Origin: JAFGCL01 sp964423835
GTDB lineage: Bacteria; Chloroflexota; Dehalococcoidia; UBA2247; RBG-13-53-26
DNA: 64,000 nt
Reading direction: 5' to 3'
Assembly: GCA_964423835.1 (NCBI GenBank)
Contig: CAYRGJ010000007.1
Span: forward strand, 51,779-115,778
Below, in pieces: positions 56,517 through 64,000 of the stretch; the stretch's first letter is position 1; each line of letters opens with the position of its first letter. Both the position numbers and the translations under genes were made by a program. Under the pieces are notes generated by a model, which was not told the origin of the DNA, did not search any database, and worked only from the letters and a program-made list of their open reading frames with translations.

Positions 56517-57506
56517 ATGGATTCTGCAACTCTTATCGGTACGGAGCACCGGCTTGACGAGTGTGACCTTGGCCTGATAGGCCGGCTGCAGATAGATGGA
56601 CGTGTCAGTCTGGGCGAAATGGCCGAGGCACTGGGGATCCACAGGAATACCGTGAAGGCTAGGCTGAACCGCCTGCTGAAGAATGGGACAATCACCCCGA
56701 CTGTACACGTGGACCCCACCTGCCTGGGATACTCTGCTCCGGCAACCATAGGGGTCAGGGTAGCCCCGAGCCATATCAACACCGTCGCTGATCAGGTAGC
56801 CGCTTTCCAGAGCATACAGTTCGTTCACGTCTGCGCCGGCGCCTATGACATCGTCCTCTCGGGGGGCCGGTTTCGCAGCGAAACCGATCTCTACTCCTTC
56901 GTCACCGACCGGTTGGGCCGGATCCGCGGAATACTGACCGTCGACACCATGAGAAGCGTGGGGTTGGAGAGATTCACTCTGGGAGCTGTGAGTTCACGAC
57001 CGATAGCAGCCGACCAAGGCCGGCCGGGAACCGGAGTCGCTCCAGACTACCAGCTCGATGACCAGGACCGTGCCATCATCAGCGAGCTTCAGCGGAGCAT
57101 AAGGCGGCCGGCCTCGGCACTGGCGTCGGCCCTCGGAATGAACCGGAAGACCGTTGCCATCAGGCTGGAACGCCTTCTCGCCCAGGGCATCGCCAGGCCG
57201 GTGATGATCGCGGACCCCACAGCGCTGGGCTACCGGCTGAGAGTCATTCTCGGCGTGTCAGTCAAGCCAGGACAGCTCCAGATCGTCACTGACGGGCTGA
57301 AGTCCCTGAGCAATCTCCAGTACCTTGTTCTCTGCACGGGACGCCACAACATGCTGGCCTGGTGCTGGTGCCGTGACCTGAACGATCTAGGCAACCTGAT
57401 TACCGGGGCGGTAGCCGCCATACCAGGGGTGAAAGAAATCGCAACCTCGGTTGTGCTCCGGGAGAGCAAGAGCCCCTATCAGTTCGTGGAGTCTCGCCAG
57501 GAATAG
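56517..57506 (+). CDS. tandem Lrp/AsnC transcription regulator (two fused units)
   Basis: 329 residues from ATG 56517; earlier in-frame ATGs are excluded by the promoter. The protein contains two complete AsnC units in a row: helix-turn-helix 1 (DLGLIGRLQIDGRVSLGEMA, HRNTVKARLNRLL) with a RAM-like ligand domain, then helix-turn-helix 2 (DRAIISELQRSIRRPASALA, NRKTVAIRLERLL) with a second RAM domain. Ordinary Lrp proteins have about 150 residues and one unit. A built-in dimer would bind an asymmetrical operator. It lies next to and convergent with a normal Lrp gene and near the acetone carboxylase-type operon, its probable target. Confidence 0.8.
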   Translation: MDSATLIGTEHRLDECDLGLIGRLQIDGRVSLGEMAEALGIHRNTVKARLNRLLKNGTITPTVHVDPTCLGYSAPATIGVRVAPSHINTVADQVAAFQSIQFVHVCAGAYDIVLSGGRFRSETDLYSFVTDRLGRIRGILTVDTMRSVGLERFTLGAVSSRPIAADQGRPGTGVAPDYQLDDQDRAIISELQRSIRRPASALASALGMNRKTVAIRLERLLAQGIARPVMIADPTALGYRLRVILGVSVKPGQLQIVTDGLKSLSNLQYLVLCTGRHNMLAWCWCRDLNDLGNLITGAVAAIPGVKEIATSVVLRESKSPYQFVESRQE

Positions 57507-57525
57507 GCAGAGCAACACATCACGT

Positions 57526-57987
57526 TCATGGTTGCACGTAATGGCCCTTCTTCACGTTCAGACAGACGAAGCTTTGGGTTTCCTTCAGTCCCTTTATCTG
57601 GGCCAGGCGGCCCTCGATGAATCTGCCCAGGTCCGCGGTGGAGCGGAACGTTCCAATGGCCATGATGTCGAACTGCCCGGTGGTAGTGGAGACCCACCTG
57701 ATCTCCTGATTGGCAGCAAGCATGTCGGAAGTGCTCTCCAGGTTCTCGTGTGCCAGGCGGATACCGATCATGGCGATCACAGGGTATCCGCATCTGTATG
57801 GATCGATCATGGCCCCGATACGCATTATGCCATCTTCAACCAGCTTTCTGAGTCTGCGCCTGGCCGTCGATGGGCTGATATCGAGCTGATTGGCCACCAC
57901 TGCGCTGCTGATCCTGGCATCTTCGGACAGCAGCTTCACAAGCTGTTCGTCAACGGGATCCAGTGCGTATTTTGTCTCTCCGCGCAT
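57526..57987 (-). CDS. Lrp/AsnC family transcription regulator
   Basis: 153 residues, usual length. Helix-turn-helix at the N-terminus (DEQLVKLLSEDARISSAVVA, SPSTARRRLRKLVEDGIM), then a RAM domain (VIAMIGIRLAHENLE to QSFVCLNVKKGHYV) that binds small effectors such as amino acids. It is divergent from the acetone carboxylase-type operon with a 570-base shared region rich in repeats, the usual arrangement for a local regulator. Confidence 0.9.
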   Translation of the reverse strand: MRGETKYALDPVDEQLVKLLSEDARISSAVVANQLDISPSTARRRLRKLVEDGIMRIGAMIDPYRCGYPVIAMIGIRLAHENLESTSDMLAANQEIRWVSTTTGQFDIMAIGTFRSTADLGRFIEGRLAQIKGLKETQSFVCLNVKKGHYVQP

Positions 57988-58128
57988 AACCGGATTCTAG
58001 GCCAAGGCCATCTGAAATGTCAATCTGCTCGCCACGGTGGTCTAGTTACGCCGAAAAGGGGGATTCTTCTGCTCATTTCCCCAAGGGAAGTGATCGACGT
58101 CGGCCGTGCTCATGGCAACCGTTTTGAG

Positions 58129-58156
58129 CATATTGGCCATTTCAGTGGCCAATATG
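58129..58156. promoter_or_regulatory. 11-bp perfect inverted repeat, operator-like
   Basis: CATATTGGCCA (58129-58139) and TGGCCAATATG (58146-58156) with a 6-base spacer; a further GCCAATA half site follows at about 58169. Centre-to-centre geometry suits a dimeric regulator. Confidence 0.6.
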
Positions 58157-58342
58157 ACCAGGCCGATAGCCAATACTGCACCGTCGCCAAAAAGGCGACA
58201 GGTAACGCGAATGTGACATGCGGCGATTCCGGCCACGCCTGTGGTCAGTCTGCTCATTTCTGCTCAATTATGTTCGCTTCACCCAAACTAGCGGCGCACC
58301 TTCGCCGCCGGATGGCTTGGTGGCTGGCCATATCGCCTGCGG

Positions 58343-58373
58343 TTTTGACCAGCCCGGTCAACATTTTGACCAG
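58343..58373 (+). promoter_or_regulatory. three alternating TTGACC/GGTCAA half sites
   Basis: TTTTGACCAG occurs at 58343-58352 and 58364-58373, exactly 21 bases apart, with an inverted GGTCAA at 58356-58361 between them. They end 36 bases upstream of the -10 box of the carboxylase operon, an activator position. Confidence 0.6.
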
Positions 58374-58409
58374 TGGGAGCGCACCCCAAATCGGTGCATT
58401 AAACACCTG

Positions 58410-58415
58410 TAGAAT
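58410..58415 (+). promoter_or_regulatory. -10 box of the carboxylase operon
   Basis: TAGAAT, 142 bases upstream of the first start codon; the -35 region (around 58387-58392) is poor. Confidence 0.4.
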
Positions 58416-58557
58416 CCGATTCATTCGAGGCAAACAACCAGGAGACACTGTTTGCCATCAGCTTCGGAAGGGGGACTCGAGCCGACAGCACATCGCCGGA
58501 ACAGGAGTTGGAGAGCACAGCAAGCCGGCGTCACAGTAATCGGTCGAAAGGAGCCAG

Positions 58558-60750
58558 ATGGGAATATGCTACGGGGGAAAGACCCTAAGGGAAGCACAGG
58601 CAGAGTCGCGGTACCTGTTTGAAAAGACGGGGACCATCTTCGGACTTAAAGAACTTCCCCTACTTGAGCAGGACCCGGTCAAGTTCATGAGATTCCAAAC
58701 CAAGCTGGTGGCGGCCTGCGTCGCCGCCAGGGAGACCGCCAAGCTGATCACCGCCAACCCCATCGCCCTCATCATGTCCGAGTTGCAGTTCATGCTTGGC
58801 ATTCCCGAGGGCGACCTGGTCTCATCCTCATATGGCCTCATCGGTCACCTGCAGAGCGCGCCCTTCATGATCCGGGCCATTGGCACCATGGACCTGGAAG
58901 AAGACGGGATAAGGCCGGGAGACATATTCTCCTGCAATGATCCCAAGTTCGGTGCGCCGCACAACGCCGACTGTTTCACCACCGTCCCTATCTTCTATGA
59001 CGGTGTGCTGGTTGGCTGGGCGATGGGCATGAGCCATATCAGCGATGTCGGCGGCATCCAGCCCGGGGGCCTCAGCTCCATGAGCGTATCGGCCTTCACG
59101 GACGGGTTCGTTTACCCTCCAGTGAAGACCGGGGAGAACTTCAAGCAGTACCGCTGGTTCTATGAACAGTGGCAGAGAAGGACCCGGACCGGCGACTTCA
59201 ATGTCATGGACGAGAGAATGCGGGCCACCGGATCCGTCATTCTGCACGACAAGATTATTGAGATCGTCAAGGAGTTCGGGGTCGACTACTACCGGGAGGC
59301 GGTGAGGGAGATCCTGGAACGGGAGAGAAGGGTCCTCACCGGCAGGATCATCGCCCAGACAGTGCCCGGCAAATACGAGTACCAGTCCTTCAACCGGGTG
59401 CTCTTCAAAGGCATCATGACCAAGCTCTGGCCGCATTCCGACAGGGACTGGCTGCTCAACGAAGGGTGCGAGACGTACATCGGCGTGGACGGCGATCTGA
59501 CCATGGACCTGGAAGGCACCAGCAGCGAGGACGAGTTCTATGCCAACTGCTACGAATCGGCCCTGCGGATGGTCAGCTCCCTGGGCTGCTGGCCCACCTT
59601 CGCCTATTCCTCCACGCTGAATACCGCCCTGCAGTACATGACTCACTGGAAGATCCCGCCCGGCAGCCTCTACAACCCCCAGAATCCCTTCGCCGGCGCG
59701 TGTACCGGCCTCATCGAAGCACAGTCCTTCATCTGCATGTTCTACCAGGTGGTGAGCCAGGCCAAGTTCGCCAGGGGTTTTCTTGAGGAGGCCTTCACTC
59801 AGAGCGGGTCCGGGACAGGCATGGCTGTGGAAGGCCAGTTTGCGGACGGTTTCGGCTGGGCCGGCGGGGACTGGTCACACATCTGCGCCCGCGGCGGGCC
59901 GGCCACCCCCTTCAGAGACGGGGAGATACTGGTGTTCGGTGGGCCGGCTCCCCAGTCTGACACCGGGGAGATGGAAGCTACCGAGTTCATACAGCCGACC
60001 AACATGTTCATCGGCAGAAGGCCACTTCAGAACTACTGCGGGCATGGAAAGTACCGGGGCGCCATCGGCCTATGCAGCCTGCAACTGATCGTCGATCCGG
60101 GGAAGAAGCTCGAAGTAGTCAGCTCTGCCGTGTCCGGCGGAGGGATGTGCGAGCCAGCGTACGGCATGTGCGGGGGCTATCCGGCTCCCAACGACATTAA
60201 CGCCTTTTTCTGCGGCACCAACATGAGGGACGTCATAGCCGCCGGTGGCAGCTATCCCCGCGACATACAAGAGACCAGGGAGTGGATGAAAGCCGGGAAG
60301 ATCAAGGTGGACCGGTTCTCCTACTACAACAACTACACGCCCACGGTCGACGTTAAGAACGGCGACGTTTTCGGCATGGCCAACGGAACCGACCCGGGCT
60401 GGGGCGATGTTCTGGAAAGGCCAACCGCGCTGGTGGCCAAGGATGTCGAGGACGGCTGGATCAGCCTGGATGTCGCCCGGAATCTGTACGGAGTGGTCCT
60501 CAAGGACGGTAGGGTGGACGAGCGGGAGACCGACAAGCTGCGTAAGCAGATGCGGAACAGGCGCAAAGAGCGATCAGTAGACGCCCGGGACTGGTGGGAG
60601 CAAGAGCGGCAACAGGTCCAGGCCAAGGACTTTGAGGAAGAGGTCAACAATATGTACTGGGATTCCATGAAATACGAGAAGTTCCGCCGCAAGTTCAAAG
60701 GGTTCTGGCAACTGGGTGATGAATACTCGCTCGAGAAGAGAGGGGTGTGA
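58558..60750 (+). CDS. acxB: acetone carboxylase-type alpha subunit (hydantoinase B family)
   Basis: 730 residues, ATG after AAAGGAGCCAG. Hydantoinase B/oxoprolinase superfamily, close in size to the acetone carboxylase alpha subunit (about 770). Seen are the DIFSCNDPKFGAPHNADCF metal-site region, GWAMGMSHISDVGGIQPGG, GSGTGMAVEGQFADGFGWAG and a late GGGMCEPAYGMCGGYPAPND. The complex carboxylates a ketone with ATP and bicarbonate, giving acetoacetate from acetone. The order here is alpha, gamma, beta, with a 1-base gap and an overlap. Acetophenone or other ketone carboxylase activity is possible; the gamma gene argues for the acetone/ketone carboxylase group over plain hydantoinases. Confidence 0.78.
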   Translation: MGICYGGKTLREAQAESRYLFEKTGTIFGLKELPLLEQDPVKFMRFQTKLVAACVAARETAKLITANPIALIMSELQFMLGIPEGDLVSSSYGLIGHLQSAPFMIRAIGTMDLEEDGIRPGDIFSCNDPKFGAPHNADCFTTVPIFYDGVLVGWAMGMSHISDVGGIQPGGLSSMSVSAFTDGFVYPPVKTGENFKQYRWFYEQWQRRTRTGDFNVMDERMRATGSVILHDKIIEIVKEFGVDYYREAVREILERERRVLTGRIIAQTVPGKYEYQSFNRVLFKGIMTKLWPHSDRDWLLNEGCETYIGVDGDLTMDLEGTSSEDEFYANCYESALRMVSSLGCWPTFAYSSTLNTALQYMTHWKIPPGSLYNPQNPFAGACTGLIEAQSFICMFYQVVSQAKFARGFLEEAFTQSGSGTGMAVEGQFADGFGWAGGDWSHICARGGPATPFRDGEILVFGGPAPQSDTGEMEATEFIQPTNMFIGRRPLQNYCGHGKYRGAIGLCSLQLIVDPGKKLEVVSSAVSGGGMCEPAYGMCGGYPAPNDINAFFCGTNMRDVIAAGGSYPRDIQETREWMKAGKIKVDRFSYYNNYTPTVDVKNGDVFGMANGTDPGWGDVLERPTALVAKDVEDGWISLDVARNLYGVVLKDGRVDERETDKLRKQMRNRRKERSVDARDWWEQERQQVQAKDFEEEVNNMYWDSMKYEKFRRKFKGFWQLGDEYSLEKRGV

Positions 60751-60751
60751 C

Positions 60752-61327
60752 ATGGAATCGACCGCCGTAACGAACGAAATCATAGCCAGCCTGGTGAACG
60801 GGACGATCCCCTGGGACGAGGCCAAGGAGCTCATCCGCCTGAATCCGAAGGACAAGGACCGTTTCTGGAAGTACCTGGCAGTGCTTCAGGCCAAGGTCCC
60901 CTGGAAAGACAAGATACTGATCCGTGTTTCGGACCACCTCTACGTCGTGGCCAAGGGAAAGGAGAGGATAGTCAAGTGCGATTGCGGCCATGAGTTCGGC
61001 GACTACCGGGTCAACTGGAAGCTGGGGTGCCGGGTCTACGTGAGGAGATCCGCGGAGGAAATGGCCGAGGTATACCCCGTGGACATTTCGATACCTGACC
61101 CCCGGCTGGCTGAGCTGCGGGAGTACTACTGCCCGGGCTGCTACAGCCTCCTGGCTACTGAGGTGGTGCCCCGCGGCTTCCCGCCCTTCTTCGAGATGCT
61201 GCCGGACCTCGACACCTTCTATCGGGTCTGGCTGGGCAAACCCCTGCCGGATGAAAGCCCGGAATGGTTTCAGGACAAAACCATCGAGCATGCGGCCCAG
61301 TGGGGCCGGGGAGGAGCAACAGCATGA
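60752..61327 (+). CDS. acxC: acetone carboxylase-type gamma subunit
   Basis: 191 residues from ATG 60752 after AGAGAGGGGTGTG, one base past the previous stop. It matches acetone carboxylase gamma proteins: an N-terminal helical part (LVNGTIPWDEAKELIRL), then DHLYVVAKG, the zinc-ligand pair CDCGHEFGDYRVNWK and the second pair YYCPGCYSLLATEV. The gamma subunit is a small zinc protein of the alpha2-beta2-gamma2 complex. It ends with an ATGA overlap to the beta gene. Its presence is the best evidence for a ketone carboxylase. Confidence 0.8.
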   Translation: MESTAVTNEIIASLVNGTIPWDEAKELIRLNPKDKDRFWKYLAVLQAKVPWKDKILIRVSDHLYVVAKGKERIVKCDCGHEFGDYRVNWKLGCRVYVRRSAEEMAEVYPVDISIPDPRLAELREYYCPGCYSLLATEVVPRGFPPFFEMLPDLDTFYRVWLGKPLPDESPEWFQDKTIEHAAQWGRGGATA

Positions 61328-63483
61328 CGACCATACCCAAGAAGCGATACCTTATTGCGCTCGATGCGGGCGGGACCATGACGGATACATTCCTGGTCGG
61401 CGAGGAAGGAAAGTTCGTCCTGGGGAAGTCGCTGACCAACCACACCAGTGAGGCCCTCAGCTATGGCGCCTCCGTGGAAGATGCCGCCAGCTTCTGGGAC
61501 ATGAATGGCAAGGATGTTCACGAGAGGGCCATCAGCAGCACCTACACGGGCACCACTATGCTAAACATCCTCCTGACCCAGACCGGATCGAGGGTGGGGC
61601 TCATCATCACCAGAGGCTTCTCGACGCTTCCCATGCAGGAGAGGGGACTGGCCTGGCTGGGATTGCCCTACGAAGAGATACCACGCCAGATGCTGCACGA
61701 GCACACGCCGCCCCTGGTGGAGCCGAAGCACATCAAAGAAGTCACTGAGCGTATCGCGGTGGGCAGCTACTACATGGGCCACCATTACATGCCCGGCCAG
61801 GTGGTTATCCCCATGTATGAGGAAGAGGTGGTCCGCGCCGTCAACGAGCTGATTGACGAGGGCGTGGAACACATCGGCATTCTGTTTCTTGGCTCCTACA
61901 TCAACCCGGTCCACGAGCAGAGAGCGGCCAAGATAGCCCGCGAGATTGTGGCCAAGAGAGGGCTGGAGACCCCGGTTTCGGCCTCCTGCGAGATATGTCC
62001 GCTGGCCAGAGAAACTCAGAGACTCAAGACCCTGCTCATCCAATGTTACGTCACCAAGGTCGGATCAGAGCAGCTCTTCCTGGTGGAACAGAGGGCCAAG
62101 GGCTATGGCTACAAGTGGGACCTGCTGACCCTTCTGTCCTACGGAGCGGTGGCCAACATCCGGCATCCCAGGCTGGTGGAGGCCGTTGTTTCGGGACCGA
62201 CGGGGGGCCTCCTGGGAGGGAAGGCAGTCGCGGAGACCTTGGGCAACCGTAACCTCGTCTGCGCCGACCTGGGAGGCACCAGTTGGGACGTTGGACTGCT
62301 GGTCAACGGCTTCATACCGGTGAACAAGGACCCCGACTTCGCCAACCACCGGCTGAGAATACCGATGGTCGATATCAACTCCGTCGGGGCCGGGACGGGC
62401 ACCGTGGTGCGCGTGGAGCCCAAAACCAAGCGGATCACCCTCGGCCCGGAGAGCGCCAGCAGCAGGATTGGCACCTGCTATGACTATCCGGAGATCACCG
62501 TCGGTGACATCGACCTGATTCTGGGCTACCTCAATCCCGACTACTTCCTGGGCGGCAAGATCAAAGTGAACAAGGCCAAGGCCTTGGAGTGCCTGACGGA
62601 GAGGCTGGCCAAGCCACTGGGCCGCGATGTCTACGAGGCATCGGAGAAGGTACTCGACCTGCTGCACTCCGAAATGTCTGATCACATCAACGCTACCTTG
62701 AGTTCGAGGGGCCTGAACCCGACGGACTTCAACCTCATAGTCTACGGGGGCAGCGGTCCGATGCACATGTGGGGGGTGGAGAAGAGGCTCAAGTTCGGAG
62801 GGGTACTCACCGTCCCGTGGGCAGCGGCCTTCTCGGCATACGGCGTGGCCACGGCGGATTACTTCCATCGCTACGACAAGGCTGTCACCTGCATGATCAC
62901 CCCCACCATGCCAGACGAGTACAAGATCGGCATGGGCATGGCCTTGAACCAGGCCTGGGAAGAACTCGAAAACCAGGCCTACGCCGAGCTCGAAGTTGAG
63001 GGCATCTCGAAGGACAAGGTGTTCTTCAGGTACGGCATCAGCGCCTCTTACATAGGCCAGATATACAGCTGGGAGGCGACGGTCCCGGTGGGAAGAGTCA
63101 GAACCGCCGCGGATGCCAACGCGATCGTGAAGGCCTTTGAGGAAACGTACGCTACCATCTACCCAGTGGCTGCCCGTTTCGACACCGGGTGCCGCATCTC
63201 AGAGGTTTCGCTGGAGGCTGGGACTATGAAGACCAAGCCGGCGCTGGCCAGCTATCCGCTCAAAGGCAAGATCCCCAACAAGAAGGCGTTCAAAGGGAAC
63301 CGGGATGCGTACATCGACGGGAAGTGGATGCCTTTCCAGACCTGGGAGATGGACATGCTGGAGCCGGGCAACCGCATCGACGGCCCCGCGGTCATCGAGC
63401 ATCCCATGACCACCCTCGTGGTCACACCACAGAGCTTCGTGGAGATGGATGAGCACATGCTTGTCTGGTACCGAAAGAAGTAG
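61324..63483 (+). CDS. acxA: acetone carboxylase-type beta subunit (hydantoinase A family)
   Basis: 719 residues from ATG 61324 overlapping the gamma stop; almost the length of the 717-residue Xanthobacter AcxA. ASKHA-fold ATPase: phosphate loop 1 IALDAGGTMTDTFLV, ADLGGTSWDVGLLVNG as the second phosphate loop, and VYGGSGPMHMWGV near the adenosine site. It phosphorylates the ketone (as enol) and bicarbonate for carboxylation. The C-terminal third (SYIGQIYSWEATVPVG to FDTGCRISEVSLEAG) is normal for the family. The operon may continue into the membrane protein at 63618. Confidence 0.8.
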   Translation: MTTIPKKRYLIALDAGGTMTDTFLVGEEGKFVLGKSLTNHTSEALSYGASVEDAASFWDMNGKDVHERAISSTYTGTTMLNILLTQTGSRVGLIITRGFSTLPMQERGLAWLGLPYEEIPRQMLHEHTPPLVEPKHIKEVTERIAVGSYYMGHHYMPGQVVIPMYEEEVVRAVNELIDEGVEHIGILFLGSYINPVHEQRAAKIAREIVAKRGLETPVSASCEICPLARETQRLKTLLIQCYVTKVGSEQLFLVEQRAKGYGYKWDLLTLLSYGAVANIRHPRLVEAVVSGPTGGLLGGKAVAETLGNRNLVCADLGGTSWDVGLLVNGFIPVNKDPDFANHRLRIPMVDINSVGAGTGTVVRVEPKTKRITLGPESASSRIGTCYDYPEITVGDIDLILGYLNPDYFLGGKIKVNKAKALECLTERLAKPLGRDVYEASEKVLDLLHSEMSDHINATLSSRGLNPTDFNLIVYGGSGPMHMWGVEKRLKFGGVLTVPWAAAFSAYGVATADYFHRYDKAVTCMITPTMPDEYKIGMGMALNQAWEELENQAYAELEVEGISKDKVFFRYGISASYIGQIYSWEATVPVGRVRTAADANAIVKAFEETYATIYPVAARFDTGCRISEVSLEAGTMKTKPALASYPLKGKIPNKKAFKGNRDAYIDGKWMPFQTWEMDMLEPGNRIDGPAVIEHPMTTLVVTPQSFVEMDEHMLVWYRKK

Positions 63484-63617
63484 CACCTCATAACCCTTGT
63501 TCAGGTGGCCTGCCATAAACGTGAGGGGTGGATATGTCAGAGGGTCATGAACATTGAGGATCAAATCTTTCACGAGTAATACGTATAGCTAGTAGTGAGG
63601 AAAGGGGGCAAGGACCT

Positions 63618-64000
63618 GTGTCAGTCCCGTTTTACTTCAAGCTGAAGCAGCCATGGCGCGGCCTTCTTGCGGTGGTCTTCACGGCCATCGTTGGAGCCAT
63701 GATCTACTACGCGGGCACCCAGAAGCTCTGGTGGGAGGAGGCGGTCAAGCCGATCTCCTACGTGATGCTGCCCAACTACCTCCTGGTGCTATTCTGCTGG
63801 ATGTTTGTCTACAGCAACTACTTCCACTTCTGGCCGTGGGCGAAGCTGTCCCAGCCGGCCCAGGGCATAGCCGCCACCCTGACCATCATCGTCCTCTCGG
63901 GCGTCAACTTCTACATCCTGAATAACATGGCCCACTGGGGGGCCTACCTCTTCTACATCAGCAGCGCCTGGCTGTTCTGGATCTTCATGCTGGGGGCCTG
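63618..64000 (+). CDS. multi-pass membrane protein (partial)
   Basis: Open at the right edge; 127 codons visible from a GTG at 63618 after AAGGACCT. The start reads MSVPFYFKLKQPWRG and three or four hydrophobic helices follow (AVVFTAIVGAMIYYAG, ISYVMLPNYLLVLFCWMFVY, GIAATLTIIVLSGVNFYIL, AYLFYISSAWLFWIFML), rich in Trp and Tyr. No family recognised. It follows the carboxylase operon by 134 bases on the same strand and could transport the ketone or its product; that is inference from position only. Confidence 0.6.
   Translation, partial: MSVPFYFKLKQPWRGLLAVVFTAIVGAMIYYAGTQKLWWEEAVKPISYVMLPNYLLVLFCWMFVYSNYFHFWPWAKLSQPAQGIAATLTIIVLSGVNFYILNNMAHWGAYLFYISSAWLFWIFMLGA

Larger units (their letters stand above)
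57988..58557. promoter_or_regulatory. regulatory region between the Lrp gene and the carboxylase operon
   Basis: 570 bases without a gene. It contains a 12-bp direct repeat TCTGCTCATTTC at 58068 and 58249, a perfect 11-bp inverted repeat at 58129-58156, three TTGACC-type half sites at 58343-58373 and a TAGAAT -10 box at 58410-58415 with no good -35, which fits activator-dependent transcription of the operon. Confidence 0.6.

Noticed and set aside
57451..58539. 362-codon plus-strand ORF across the Lrp gene and regulatory region
   Set aside because: It is antisense to a clear Lrp/AsnC gene and continues through the operator region; no domain seen.

Overview
The window is a high-GC bacterial chromosome segment that reads most like an anaerobic Chloroflexota genome, probably Dehalococcoidia. 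The evidence is indirect: a Wood-Ljungdahl CODH/ACS operon with an archaeal-type (CdhA) carbon monoxide dehydrogenase, NADH-linked flavin/iron-sulfur modules, many GTG/TTG starts, very large membrane-anchored MBG-repeat proteins, and no rRNA or tRNA to settle taxonomy. Lineage is an inference; the gene families are mostly clear.

Layout. 1-3.06 kb (minus): acsE-cdhD-cdhA of the acetyl-CoA pathway, cdhA cut by the left edge, with a good sigma70-type promoter about 185 bp upstream. 3.5-12.5 kb: housekeeping and central metabolism (membrane protein, fmt, lysA-type decarboxylase, flavin oxidoreductase, Zn alcohol dehydrogenase, pfkA, glyS, MBL hydrolase). 12.5-16.5 kb (minus): a compact three-gene operon made of a signal-peptide/one-TM protein ending in a (Cys-His-Ser-Ala)n tail, a translationally coupled radical SAM/SPASM enzyme with a PqqD-like N-terminus, and a multi-pass membrane protein. 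This is the best candidate for an undescribed peptide-modification system. 16.8-24.2 kb: sirtuin, crotonase, ogt, polA, a small coupled membrane protein and a KstD-like flavoprotein.

24.2-25.2 kb has no credible gene but is rich in hairpins and ends in a strong terminator-like hairpin, so it may encode a large structured RNA. 25.2-28.3 kb holds small genes and a cluster with a degenerate Cas4-like nuclease, dCMP deaminase and a P-loop kinase. 28.3-43.4 kb (minus) is dominated by two paralogous repeat proteins of 1177 and about 3100 residues, preceded by a PAS protein whose kinase part has decayed into 11-residue repeats. Divergent from these lie an HD-GYP protein and an asparagine-synthase-like enzyme lacking the glutaminase cysteine.

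46.8-47.4 kb is hsp20 under a CIRCE operator. 47.5-53.4 kb (minus) encodes a redox set: NuoE-like, NuoF fused to a GltD-like module, a HoxU/NuoG-like Fe-S protein and a stand-alone glutamate-synthase FMN domain protein; together they probably move electrons from NAD(P)H. 54.2-56.2 kb is a two-component system. 56.5-63.5 kb couples two Lrp/AsnC regulators to an acetone-carboxylase-type operon (acxB-acxC-acxA order) with operator-like repeats in its upstream region, followed by a membrane protein cut by the right edge.
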